Below are positions 29,398 to 37,589 of a DNA stretch of 64,000 bases, in pieces. The notes under the pieces were generated by a model, which was given only the letters and a program-made list of their open reading frames with translations, did no database searches and was not told where the DNA came from. The position numbers were made by a program, and so were the translations under genes. How positions within the stretch are numbered: position 1 is the stretch's first letter; each line of letters starts with the position of its first letter. Origin of the DNA: Bermanella sp036960565 (GTDB lineage: Bacteria > Pseudomonadota > Gammaproteobacteria > Pseudomonadales > Oceanobacteraceae); assembly GCA_036960565.1 (NCBI GenBank), contig JBALXQ010000002.1, positions 130,430-194,429 of the forward strand, written 5' to 3'.

Positions 29398-29853
29398 ATG
29401 ATGGCCCTTTTACGATATTACCAAGGCGCTTTTATTTTTTATTCCGGTCTTGGTCAGTCTCATGTGAGGCTTCATGACTATGGCGTTTTGTGCTTAAGAC
29501 GAGCTGCAGATAAGGGTCACAAAGACGCATTAATGCTTATTGGAATGCGCCTTAAATATCGTGGTGTAAATCGCCACCACAAGATGACGGGTATTAAGTA
29601 TCTGCGCGAATCAGCCAAATTGGGATCAGTGCAATCACAATTTATGCTGGCAGAGGCTTTAACAGATGAATCTTTAGCGATTGGTAATTTCGATGAAGAA
29701 GAGATACAAAATTTATATGAAAGCGCCGCCCACCAAGGCCATAAGATGGCAGCCCTGCGTTTAAGCAAGGCTTACGATCAGGGGTTGTGGGGCTTAAGCA
29801 TTAACCAGAAAAAAGCAGAATATTGGTCGCAACAGTTTTTTAGCGAACAATAA
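29398..29853 (+). CDS. Sel1-like repeat protein
   Basis: The 151-residue protein is composed of Sel1-like (TPR-related) helical repeats. Recurring motifs are LRRAADKGHKDALMLIG, LRESAKLGSVQSQFMLAE and YESAAHQGHKMAALRLSKAY. No clear signal peptide is seen. Such repeats mediate protein-protein contacts. It lies 20 bp upstream of the acyltransferase gene at 29874 and is probably co-transcribed with it. Two Met codons stand in tandem at the start. Confidence 0.8.
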   Translation: MMALLRYYQGAFIFYSGLGQSHVRLHDYGVLCLRRAADKGHKDALMLIGMRLKYRGVNRHHKMTGIKYLRESAKLGSVQSQFMLAEALTDESLAIGNFDEEEIQNLYESAAHQGHKMAALRLSKAYDQGLWGLSINQKKAEYWSQQFFSEQ

Positions 29854-29873
29854 AATAAAGAGTTAGTAAAAGT

Positions 29874-30992
29874 ATGAAAGCAGAATTTGATGACATTCGT
29901 GCATATCAAGATCATGAAGTGAATGATATGTTGATGTCGCTATTGAAAGACAGTGAGTTCTTACAATTTATTGCTACGCAACAATTTCCGCGGTTACAGC
30001 GCTTTTTCCCTGCTTTAATTAAAGGCCGAATTAAAAAGGCCCTGAAAAATCAGTTTAAAAATGTACACAGCATTCAAACTATGCAAAACAAGCTTGAGCC
30101 ATTTGTTCAGTCTTTGTTAGATAAAACGGTTACTCAATTTAATGTAACAGGGATTGAAAATTTAAAAAAAGATCAGGCTTATGTTTTTATAAGTAATCAT
30201 AGGGACATTGCTATGGACCCAATGTTGGTGAATTACGCATTGCTACAGGCCAATTTATCCACCTGCAAAATTGCCATCGGTGACAACCTGATCGAACGTC
30301 CTTTTGTGAATAAACTAATGCGACTAAATAAAAGCTTCGTGGTTAGACGCAAGCTTGAGGGTCGTAAAGAGAAACTGGCAGCCGTAAATCATTTATCGGC
30401 CTATATTCATGACAGCTTGAAGTCAGGTCAAAGCATTTGGATCGCACAAAAAGAAGGGCGGGCAAAAGACGGTAAGGATGTTACCGATAAAGCTGTTTTA
30501 AAAATGCTGCATTTAGCTGGGCGGAAACTGGGCTGGGACTTTAATGAAAGTATGAACTTTTTAAATCTGGTGCCGGTGACGATTAGCTACGAATGGGACC
30601 CTTGTGATGAAGATAAAGCGAAAGAGCTAGATGCAATAAAGCAACATGGCCAATATGAAAAATCACAAGATGAAGATTTTCTGAGCATAGTTAAAGGTAT
30701 TAAAGGTAGTAAAGGACAAGTATCCATACACTTTTCAAATCCGCTTAAATTGGATTCTTCTGTACCAGAACAATGGAGTCAGGCAGTGGATGAAAGTATT
30801 CACGAGAATTACCATCTGTACGATAACAACAAGCAAGCGTATGAAATACTTAATGGCGATCACATAAAGGCTGCTCTTGCCAACACTGTATGGCAAGAAA
30901 AGTATGGTCATTTAACAGACTCGGTGATTCAACAAATTGTTAGCACTTATGCTCAGCCCGTTGCACTGAAAAAAGCTATGCAATCATCATGA
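29874..30992 (+). CDS. PlsC-like glycerophospholipid acyltransferase, HX5D variant
   Basis: The 372-residue protein carries an acyltransferase core: VFISNHRDIAMDP (the expected HX4D motif has one extra residue here), GDNLIERPFVNKLM, FVVRR, and IWIAQKEGRAKDG as the phosphate-binding block. The family transfers an acyl group to lysophosphatidate or a related acceptor. No membrane helix is obvious, unlike classic PlsC. It follows the Sel1 gene by 20 bp and overlaps the next small gene by 4 bp (ATGA), so these three form one operon. The exact acceptor is unknown. Confidence 0.8.
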   Translation: MKAEFDDIRAYQDHEVNDMLMSLLKDSEFLQFIATQQFPRLQRFFPALIKGRIKKALKNQFKNVHSIQTMQNKLEPFVQSLLDKTVTQFNVTGIENLKKDQAYVFISNHRDIAMDPMLVNYALLQANLSTCKIAIGDNLIERPFVNKLMRLNKSFVVRRKLEGRKEKLAAVNHLSAYIHDSLKSGQSIWIAQKEGRAKDGKDVTDKAVLKMLHLAGRKLGWDFNESMNFLNLVPVTISYEWDPCDEDKAKELDAIKQHGQYEKSQDEDFLSIVKGIKGSKGQVSIHFSNPLKLDSSVPEQWSQAVDESIHENYHLYDNNKQAYEILNGDHIKAALANTVWQEKYGHLTDSVIQQIVSTYAQPVALKKAMQSS

Positions 30993-31243
30993 TGTTGGCC
31001 TCAAAAAAATCCATTTTACCATTTGGCGCTGTGACCTTGACTCTACTGGCAGCAGCTTTGTTATTTCAATTTTGGCCAAAATCCTCTTGTGATAAATTAA
31101 AAGAGAAGATGGAAGCTGGGTATTTTTTACGCTGGATGCCACCACAGCTTATGCTGATAACGGCAGATAAAAAAACCTTAATGGTATCTGCAGATGACGA
31201 AAGTTTGGCTTGTGAAGTCATGATGTTGGAGTTGGGCAAATAG
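30989..31243 (+). CDS. Small membrane-anchored protein, unknown
   Basis: The 84-residue product has one membrane segment (about 10-28) followed by a short soluble tail with two Cys (SSCDKLKE and SLACEVMM) that could form a disulphide if periplasmic. Its ATGA start overlaps the acyltransferase stop, which indicates translational coupling and supports a real gene. No family was recognised. Confidence 0.65.
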   Translation: MMLASKKSILPFGAVTLTLLAAALLFQFWPKSSCDKLKEKMEAGYFLRWMPPQLMLITADKKTLMVSADDESLACEVMMLELGK

Positions 31244-31326
31244 TAAACCGAGCTAGTGAGCTTTCCAAATAATTGAATTCGGCCTTTATCAGTCTATAAA
31301 TATTTTACCCAGTAATCTGTTTCTAA

Positions 31327-32121
31327 TTAATCGTCATTGAGGGCGCTGCAAAGCGCTCTTTTTAATGAAGCTGGGTCAATGGTTTTATCAAATAAGGCAC
31401 ATACCCCTGCTTGACGAACACCGCTTAGGCGGCTGCTGTTAGTCTCACTTGTGACCATGAGCACAGGTAAATAAGAAAATTCAGATTTAGACAAATATTC
31501 AACTAATTCCTGGCCATTCATCTCTGGCATGTTGTAGTCAATTATCATGAAATCAATACTCTCTTGATGTAACAATTCTATTGCCTGCAGACCATTCTCG
31601 GCTTGGAGGCAATGCTCTATGCCACAGGAATTAAGCATTCTTGCAATATGACGTCGTGCGGTTTTTGAATCATCTACGATAAGCCCTTTTAAGCTATCTA
31701 CATCTAAATTATCAAGTGGTAAATTAGATACTTCTAATGTGTCACGCGCTGCCTTTAAGGCTGTGCGAAAATCTCGGCGATTAAAGGGTTTGGGTAAAAC
31801 GGCCAGTACGCCAGCTTGTTTGATAGGGTCTATTTTGGAGAAACTGGTCTCGCTGGAAATTAGCATAAAGTTAATGTCCTGGCTGAGAGATTGATTACGA
31901 ATGATCTGTAACAGTTCTATGGCGTTCATGTCGCTAAAATACATGGAGCTGATGACTAAATCGGGTTGCAAGGTACTTAAGGCATCGAGTGCTTGCTGAC
32001 CTGACGTTACGATATCCAGTTTAGTAATACCCTCCTCTTGAAGTACTTGGCAAATAATTTTGCTTTGAGTAGCGGAAGGTTCAATGAGTAATACGGTAAG
32101 GTCTTGAATTTGCAGAGACAT
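31327..32121 (-). CDS. Tandem-receiver protein, first receiver degenerate
   Basis: The 264 residues hold two receiver domains and no output domain. The second (from about 142) is complete: LIVDD, phospho-Asp in MIIDYNMPEMNG, Thr in VLMVTSE and Lys in FDKT. The first (about 7-125) has Ser59 where the phospho-Asp should be (VISSMYFS) and Glu-Pro instead of the acidic pair, though Lys in LPKPF is kept. It lies 60 bp downstream of a REC-GGDEF gene on the same strand. A phosphate sink, adaptor or regulator of that cyclase is a reasonable inference. Confidence 0.9.
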   Translation of the reverse strand: MSLQIQDLTVLLIEPSATQSKIICQVLQEEGITKLDIVTSGQQALDALSTLQPDLVISSMYFSDMNAIELLQIIRNQSLSQDINFMLISSETSFSKIDPIKQAGVLAVLPKPFNRRDFRTALKAARDTLEVSNLPLDNLDVDSLKGLIVDDSKTARRHIARMLNSCGIEHCLQAENGLQAIELLHQESIDFMIIDYNMPEMNGQELVEYLSKSEFSYLPVLMVTSETNSSRLSGVRQAGVCALFDKTIDPASLKRALCSALNDD

Positions 32122-32181
32122 GGCAAACCTTTGAGGAGTTGTATTTGTATATAGTATTATTAAATAAATCGTGCCAGCGCT

Positions 32182-33087
32182 TTATTTAATGCAATTTCTT
32201 CCAGACTCTTTTGCTTGATACAGTGCTTTATCCGCTCTTAGCAAAACATCTTTCCTAGTTTCTTGGCCAAAGCGTACTTGGCTAAGGCCAATGCTAACAG
32301 TGACATAAGGCTGAGTATCAGAAAACTCGTGGGCTATTTGAGCCTTTTGCATGGCTTGAATAAATCGATTAGCGACAATTCTTGCGCCTTCTTCGTCAGT
32401 TCCTGGCAGCAATACAACAAATTCTTCGCCACCGTAGCGAGCTAAAATATCAATAGGGCGCTTAAGGGCTGATTTAAGTGTTTGAGCAACTTGGCGCAGG
32501 CATTGATCCCCCTGAATGTGACCATAGTTATCGTTGTACTTTTTAAAATGATCGATATCCATAATCATAATAGTAAGAGGCGCCTTTTTTCGATGGTGAT
32601 CTTTCCATAAGCGTTCGAACATATCTTCATAACCACGGCGATTCATTACCTGAGTGAGTACATCGTAATGGGCCACTTCATCTAGCTTTTGATTGGCTTT
32701 CATTAGTTCAGCTTGTATAGATGAAACCTTTAGCATGGCTTTAGCAATGGCGCTCAGTACATCCTCGTGGACGGGTTTACTTATGTAAGTATCACCGCCG
32801 ACGTTCAGGCCCTCAACAATGTCTTTTGGCTCGGTACGGGCAGTTAAATAAATAATGGGCACCCAGTGGTCTTGCAGTAAGCCACGCAGGGCTTTGCAGG
32901 TCTCAAAGCCAGATAATCCAGGCATTTCAACATCTAGTATGATGAGGTCGGGTACCTTTTCGCTCACCTTAAAAAGAGCGTCCTCACCAGACTCGCACGA
33001 AATAACCTCGCAATCTAACTGAGCTAGATACTGTTTTATGACGTACCTTTGGGTGCGAGAGTCGTCCACCACCATAATCTGTGGCAT
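32182..33087 (-). CDS. Response regulator with diguanylate cyclase output (REC-GGDEF)
   Basis: The 301-residue protein has an N-terminal receiver (IMVVDDSRTQR, Asp in LIILDVEMPGLSG, Lys in ISKPV), a short helical linker (IQAELMKANQKLDEV) and GGDEF with GGEEF. The I-site RPID stands five residues upstream. It is predicted to synthesise c-di-GMP under phosphorylation control with product inhibition. It is followed by the tandem-receiver gene in an apparent two-gene operon. No kinase is adjacent. Confidence 0.93.
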   Translation of the reverse strand: MPQIMVVDDSRTQRYVIKQYLAQLDCEVISCESGEDALFKVSEKVPDLIILDVEMPGLSGFETCKALRGLLQDHWVPIIYLTARTEPKDIVEGLNVGGDTYISKPVHEDVLSAIAKAMLKVSSIQAELMKANQKLDEVAHYDVLTQVMNRRGYEDMFERLWKDHHRKKAPLTIMIMDIDHFKKYNDNYGHIQGDQCLRQVAQTLKSALKRPIDILARYGGEEFVVLLPGTDEEGARIVANRFIQAMQKAQIAHEFSDTQPYVTVSIGLSQVRFGQETRKDVLLRADKALYQAKESGRNCIK

Positions 33088-33308
33088 TTATTTTCCTTAA
33101 CTACACATATGATTTAAGCATAGCAGGGGACTGTGAAACCTTTGCAGCAAAATCATGGCAAATAATTGGAAGGTTAATATAACGATGAACTTATGCATTA
33201 AAGTAATAACGTGGCTGTTTTTACCTATACATAGTGTTTTATACTGTGATCTCAGCTGGCTGGGTCATTGGTATGCTAGGATTAATATTGAGAGTAAGGA
33301 ATCTTTAG

Positions 33309-34178
33309 ATGAGCGATTATGGGCATCTGAGTAGGCAGGCCACATTAGCATCCATTATCGTGGCGGTTATACTAATCGTGACAAAAACTTGGGCCTACTG
33401 GGCTACAGGATCGGTGAGTTTATTGGGATCTTTGCTAGATTCCTTTCTAGATGGCATTACTTCCTTTATAAATTTTGTGGCGTTACGCTATGCCCTTATT
33501 CCTGCCGATGAAGACCATAAATTTGGTCATGGAAAACTAGAATCTATTGCAGCTCTCGCTCAGTCTGCTTTCATGATTGGCTCTGCTTTTGTATTGGTAC
33601 TCAACAGTTTTGATGTGATGATCGACAAGCGTCAGGTGGTGAACAGCCAATGGGGTGTGTATGTGAGCATCCTGGCCATCATCTTAACCATTGCTCTGGT
33701 GATGTTTCAAAAATATGTCCTGTCTAAAACCAAGTCTCTTATTGTAGAAGCTGATTCTCTTCATTACCAAGGCGACATTCTCATGAATGGTGCGGTGCTC
33801 TTAGCCATGATCATGGCGAGCATTGGGGTTTTCTGGGTTGATTCTGTCATGGCCTTATTCATCGGTATATTTTTATGTGTTAATGCTTGGCGCGTAGGAA
33901 GCAAAGCCTTTGAAGACTTGATGGATATGCAATTACCAGAAGTTGAGCAACGAATTCATGAATTGGTGACTAAAGCCGGAGGCAGTGAAGGTTGTCATGA
34001 TGTTCGCTGCCGCCAGTCTGGGCCTAATATGTTCATTCAGTTTCATCTGGAACTCGATGAAACTCTGGCACTTTGGTCTGCCCATGAAATAGGCGACCGA
34101 ATTGAAAAAAACATCATAAATGAATACCCCTATGCGGACGTTCTTATTCACCATGACCCGGTAAAGGTAATTCCTTAA
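33309..34178 (+). CDS. fieF: Cation diffusion facilitator FieF-type metal efflux pump
   Basis: The 289-residue protein has the usual N-terminal block of membrane helices and a cytoplasmic C-terminal metal-binding domain. Metal-site motifs are visible: SLLDSFLDG (DxxxD, helix II) and HYQGD (HxxxD, helix V). HKFGHGKLESIAALAQ is typical of the FieF/YiiP clade. It exports divalent cations (Zn, Fe, Cd or similar) against protons. Its stop codon shares a base with the start of the outer-membrane protein gene (TAATG), so the two are translated from one message. Confidence 0.92.
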   Translation: MSDYGHLSRQATLASIIVAVILIVTKTWAYWATGSVSLLGSLLDSFLDGITSFINFVALRYALIPADEDHKFGHGKLESIAALAQSAFMIGSAFVLVLNSFDVMIDKRQVVNSQWGVYVSILAIILTIALVMFQKYVLSKTKSLIVEADSLHYQGDILMNGAVLLAMIMASIGVFWVDSVMALFIGIFLCVNAWRVGSKAFEDLMDMQLPEVEQRIHELVTKAGGSEGCHDVRCRQSGPNMFIQFHLELDETLALWSAHEIGDRIEKNIINEYPYADVLIHHDPVKVIP

Positions 34179-35203
34179 TGCTGCGTTATTTTCTATTAGT
34201 CAGTTTGTTGATTGGGCAAGTGAGTTGGGCTGGCGGGCTTTTGCCCCAAGCCGTAGATTCGCCAGCGTCCTCACCTGACTCAGATTACGAAGCAGAATTA
34301 GAAGAAGTAGAAGAGTCAGAGCTTGAAATTGGCCTACTGGATTGGTCACAGAATCTTGGCAGTGATTATGTTGAAAATCTAAATGATGGTGTTGATTCTT
34401 TTTTTATGGATGCATTTTTTGATGATGAAATTATCAATGATGAATCTTCGGGCAGTAATGGTCGTTTGTTTTTTGCTACTCGTCGAGTCCAAGATGAGGG
34501 GGTCGATTACCAGATGGGCATTAACCTGAAACTGGTACTGCCCAGAACTCGTGATCGCTTTAAAATATTGGTAGAAACCGATGAAAATGAAGATAGTGAA
34601 AAAGAATCGAATGTTTTGGGTACCACCAATAACGTAACCTACTCCACAGCATTGCGAGTAGAGTTGCGTAAAGGCAAGCGCTGGAGATCCAGTTGGGATA
34701 ACGGCATACGCTGGTCGGGCCAGCCGGTTTATTTTTCTCGGGTAAGGCTAAGGCGCACCGATTATTTCGATAATTGGCGTTCTCGTATATTACAAACCGT
34801 ATCTTGGCGTACTGACGTAGAATGGGGTGCTAACTTTAGTACCAGTTTTCTAAGGCCAATTGGCTTGCATCAGCATTTTCGTACTGGTTTTAGTGCGGGC
34901 TACCTACTAAGTGATGATTTTGCTGACCTCAGAACCAGTGCCGCTATTTTTCACGAGTTAAGTTCTCGAGCCGCCATGCTATATCAGGTAGCGGTACTGG
35001 GAGATACAAACTCCATTTCTAAAGTGAACGACACTATTTTGTCAGTGAGTTATCGTCGTAAAATTTACCGACATTTTGTGTTTGCTGAGATTGTGCCCGA
35101 GGTATCTTGGCCTAGAGCAGAAGAGGTGGGTGACGATAATTATAAAGCCACTCCTGCTATTAACTTTCGCCTGGAAATGATCTTTGGCCCAGAAAAACAT
35201 TAG
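34178..35203 (+). CDS. Outer-membrane beta-barrel-like protein with acidic N-terminus, unknown
   Basis: The 341-residue protein has a signal peptide (about 1-18, ending VSWAGG). A very acidic segment (EAELEEVEESELEIG and a later FFDDEIINDE) is followed by alternating amphipathic strands with many aromatic and Arg residues, consistent with a barrel. The family was not recognised. The start overlaps the fieF stop (TAATG). The coupling and acidic stretch suggest a role linked to metal export or sensing, which is inference only. Confidence 0.7.
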   Translation: MLRYFLLVSLLIGQVSWAGGLLPQAVDSPASSPDSDYEAELEEVEESELEIGLLDWSQNLGSDYVENLNDGVDSFFMDAFFDDEIINDESSGSNGRLFFATRRVQDEGVDYQMGINLKLVLPRTRDRFKILVETDENEDSEKESNVLGTTNNVTYSTALRVELRKGKRWRSSWDNGIRWSGQPVYFSRVRLRRTDYFDNWRSRILQTVSWRTDVEWGANFSTSFLRPIGLHQHFRTGFSAGYLLSDDFADLRTSAAIFHELSSRAAMLYQVAVLGDTNSISKVNDTILSVSYRRKIYRHFVFAEIVPEVSWPRAEEVGDDNYKATPAINFRLEMIFGPEKH

Positions 35204-35443
35204 CTGATATTTACTAAATTGAATTGAACGATCTAGGTAGTAAAAAGTAATTCCGCTGTATTTTCTGCATCGACTTAAGCTCGCTGATTCATCGCTTGCA
35301 CGTTCAATAGTGAAAGAGGTATCGCTACCTATAAAATGACAATCCTCAAGACAGTGAAACCTCACTTAAATAACCCGAGTTTAAAAAACTTAGATCGTGT
35401 GATTTTTAGGGCGTTTACAGAAAAATAAAGAGGAGAAACAATA

Positions 35444-35474
35444 GGACCTTTAAACCCTAAAGGTTGAAAGGTCC
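35444..35474 (-). terminator. Probable terminator of cysK
   Basis: GGACCTTT (35444-35451) and AAAGGTCC (35467-35474) form an 8-bp stem 20 bp past the cysK stop. On the minus strand it is followed by TATTGTTTC, a modest U-rich tract. Confidence 0.6.
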
Positions 35475-35493
35475 GTAGGTGGCGACTAGATAC

Positions 35494-36456
35494 TTACGCC
35501 ATTTCATTTTCGCCAAAAACACCATCGAACAGTATCGTCGACAAATAACGTTCACCGGAATCTGGCAAGATCACGACCAGTGTTTTACCTACATGCTCAG
35601 GCTGCTTAGCAACCTTAAGTGCAGCGGCTACAGCAGCCCCCCCTGAGATACCACATAGGATACCCTCTTCTTTCATGAGTCTTTGTGCCATCTCAATGGC
35701 TTCTTCATTTTCGATGGTTTCTACTTGGTCAACCATTTCTAAATCCAGGTTGTCTGGAATAAAGTTGGCTCCAATCCCCTGAATTTTATGAGGGGCAGGG
35801 GTTAATGTTTCACCGGCTCTTAACTGGCTAATAAGTGGAGAAGCAGCAGGTTCTACTGCGACACTGGTGATGTTTTTACCCTGAGTTTTCTTTATATAGC
35901 GGCTCACACCCGAAATCGTACCGCCAGTTCCTACGCCTGCAACCAGAATGTCGATACTGCCTTCGGTATCGTTCCAAATTTCAGGACCTGTGGTTTTCTC
36001 ATGGATAGCCGGATTAGCAGGATTGCTAAACTGCCCAAGAATAAGGCGGGATTGAGGGGCCTCTTCATATAAGGCTTGGGCTTTATCAATGGCGCCCTTC
36101 ATGCCCTTAGGGCCTTCAGTTAATACTATGTTAGCACCCAGAGCTTTCATCACTTTACGACGCTCAATACTCATGGTTGCTGGCATGGTTAAAGTAACTT
36201 TATAGCCTCGAGCAGCCCCTACAAATGCCAAGGCTATGCCTGTATTACCACTAGTGGGTTCAACTATTTCCATACCTGGTTTTAGTTGACCGTCTTGTTC
36301 CGCCTGCCAAATCATGTTGGCACCAATGCGGCACTTTACCGAGTTGGCCGGATTGCGACTCTCGATTTTTAATAAAATATTCGCATCGGTAATTTTCTTT
36401 AAACGCACAAGCGGGGTGTTGCCAATGGATTGGCTGATATCGTCAAAGACTTTCAT
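35494..36456 (-). CDS. cysK: Cysteine synthase A (O-acetylserine sulfhydrylase)
   Basis: The protein has 320 residues from the ATG at 36456 (MKVFDDISQSIGNTP) with AAGGAA 6-11 bp upstream; an in-frame start at 36498 is poorer. It is a PLP enzyme converting O-acetylserine and sulfide to cysteine. Visible motifs are the PLP Lys in NPANSVKCRIGANM, the substrate loop PTSGNTGIALAF, and GTGGTISGVSRYIK for phosphate binding. Length matches CysK (about 320). No CysB site was recognised. Confidence 0.95.
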   Translation of the reverse strand: MKVFDDISQSIGNTPLVRLKKITDANILLKIESRNPANSVKCRIGANMIWQAEQDGQLKPGMEIVEPTSGNTGIALAFVGAARGYKVTLTMPATMSIERRKVMKALGANIVLTEGPKGMKGAIDKAQALYEEAPQSRLILGQFSNPANPAIHEKTTGPEIWNDTEGSIDILVAGVGTGGTISGVSRYIKKTQGKNITSVAVEPAASPLISQLRAGETLTPAPHKIQGIGANFIPDNLDLEMVDQVETIENEEAIEMAQRLMKEEGILCGISGGAAVAAALKVAKQPEHVGKTLVVILPDSGERYLSTILFDGVFGENEMA

Positions 36457-36542
36457 GGTATTCCTTGAAATACAATTTAGGTAACAGTGAGGTATCAAAA
36501 CAAAAAGTGAGTATAAAGGAAAGGACTTAAGGAGGGATAAGT

Positions 36543-36573
36543 CACCTGCTACTTTTTAACAAAAGTGCAGGTG
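36543..36573. terminator. Long hairpin after the YihG-like acyltransferase gene
   Basis: CACCTGC and GCAGGTG enclose a second stem ACTTTT and AAAAGT with a TAAC loop. There is one bulged base. It lies between the acyltransferase stop (36595) and the cysK start. No T-run follows, so it may be a weak terminator or an mRNA-stabilising structure. Confidence 0.45.
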
Positions 36574-36594
36574 TATATTTGTTAGTCAGTTTGA

Positions 36595-37488
36595 TTAATT
36601 TGTTTGCAGTTCAGAAATTAGTGCGTCCTTTTTAAGCCACATTTCATGGGTCCACTGTTGAAACTCAGCACGAAACTCATCATCTTCGTTGTAATCTTTC
36701 TGGGTGAAGTGAGCAGGAATAGGCTCTACTTCAATTCGAACTTTTACATTTTTAATGCGACCACACAAAAAGTCCCAAAAACTTGGAATGCCATCTGGGT
36801 ACACGATGGTGATGTTCAACAAACTTTGGAATTTATCGCCCATAGCACTCAGCGCAAAAGCAATGCCGCCAGCCTTGGGTTTCAAAAGGTTCTGGTAAGG
36901 CGATTGCTGTTTACTGTGTTTTTTCTCAGTGAAACGGGTGCCTTCCATGAAATTCATGACACTGGTTGGAGTGCGTGCAAACTTCTCACAAGCAACACGT
37001 GTAGTTTCTAAATCTTTACCCCGCATTTCCGGGTGCTTTTCCAGGTATTCACGGCTAAAGCGCTTCATGAATGGAAAATCAAGTGCCCACCAGCTTAGGC
37101 CCATGATGGGGACCCTAATGAGTTCCTGTTTTAGAAAGAATTTTAACAGTGGAATTCTGCCCTTTAGCAGGTGTTGTAGAACTAGGATATCAACCCACGA
37201 CTGATGGTTAGCGTTAACCAAGTACCAGCCTTTGTAGTTCAAATCAGATAGACCTTCTACATCCCAGTGGGTTTTTTGCGTCAGGGCCATCCAGCCTGAA
37301 TTACACATGACCCAGCATTCTGCAATTTTAGTGAGGATTGGGGTGACTAAATTGTGCCAAGGCTTTAACGGAATGATCACCTTAATAAGAGCAAAGACAA
37401 ATAGGCACGAGCACCAAAAAACTACATTAATTAACAGTAGGCTGGAAGCTAGGATACCCACCAGGGGTTTAGGTAAAAAATTAAACAT
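36595..37488 (-). CDS. YihG-like 1-acylglycerol-3-phosphate acyltransferase
   Basis: The protein has 297 residues from the Met at 37488 (MFNFLPKPLVGIL), preferred because relatives start with a similar block; an ATG at 37509 would add seven residues. One or two membrane helices stand near the N-terminus. Motifs are NHQSWVDI (HX4D), FPFMKRFSREYL and FMEGTRFT. The family acylates lysophosphatidate at the inner membrane; YihG has been linked to acyl-chain composition of phospholipids. It differs clearly from the 29874 acyltransferase. Confidence 0.85.
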   Translation of the reverse strand: MFNFLPKPLVGILASSLLLINVVFWCSCLFVFALIKVIIPLKPWHNLVTPILTKIAECWVMCNSGWMALTQKTHWDVEGLSDLNYKGWYLVNANHQSWVDILVLQHLLKGRIPLLKFFLKQELIRVPIMGLSWWALDFPFMKRFSREYLEKHPEMRGKDLETTRVACEKFARTPTSVMNFMEGTRFTEKKHSKQQSPYQNLLKPKAGGIAFALSAMGDKFQSLLNITIVYPDGIPSFWDFLCGRIKNVKVRIEVEPIPAHFTQKDYNEDDEFRAEFQQWTHEMWLKKDALISELQTN

Positions 37489-37554
37489 ATATCTGCTCAA
37501 ATAAAACATCCGCGGGCACCTATTTTAATGCACGCGGATTTTAAGGTAACGGTT

Positions 37555-37581
37555 AAAAAAGACCAAAATCAGGGCTTTTTT
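37555..37581 (-). terminator. Terminator of the ackA-pta operon
   Basis: On the minus strand AAAAAAG, one mismatch and CC pair with GG, a mismatch and CTTTTTT across a short TGATTTT loop, giving a hairpin ending in a T-run right after pta. Confidence 0.7.
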
Positions 37582-37589
37582 ACGCCATT

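Noticed and set aside
12192..35203. Search for prophage, integrase, toxin-antitoxin or defence genes
   Set aside because: All sizeable frames here are housekeeping, transport or signalling genes; no mobile or defence signature was found.
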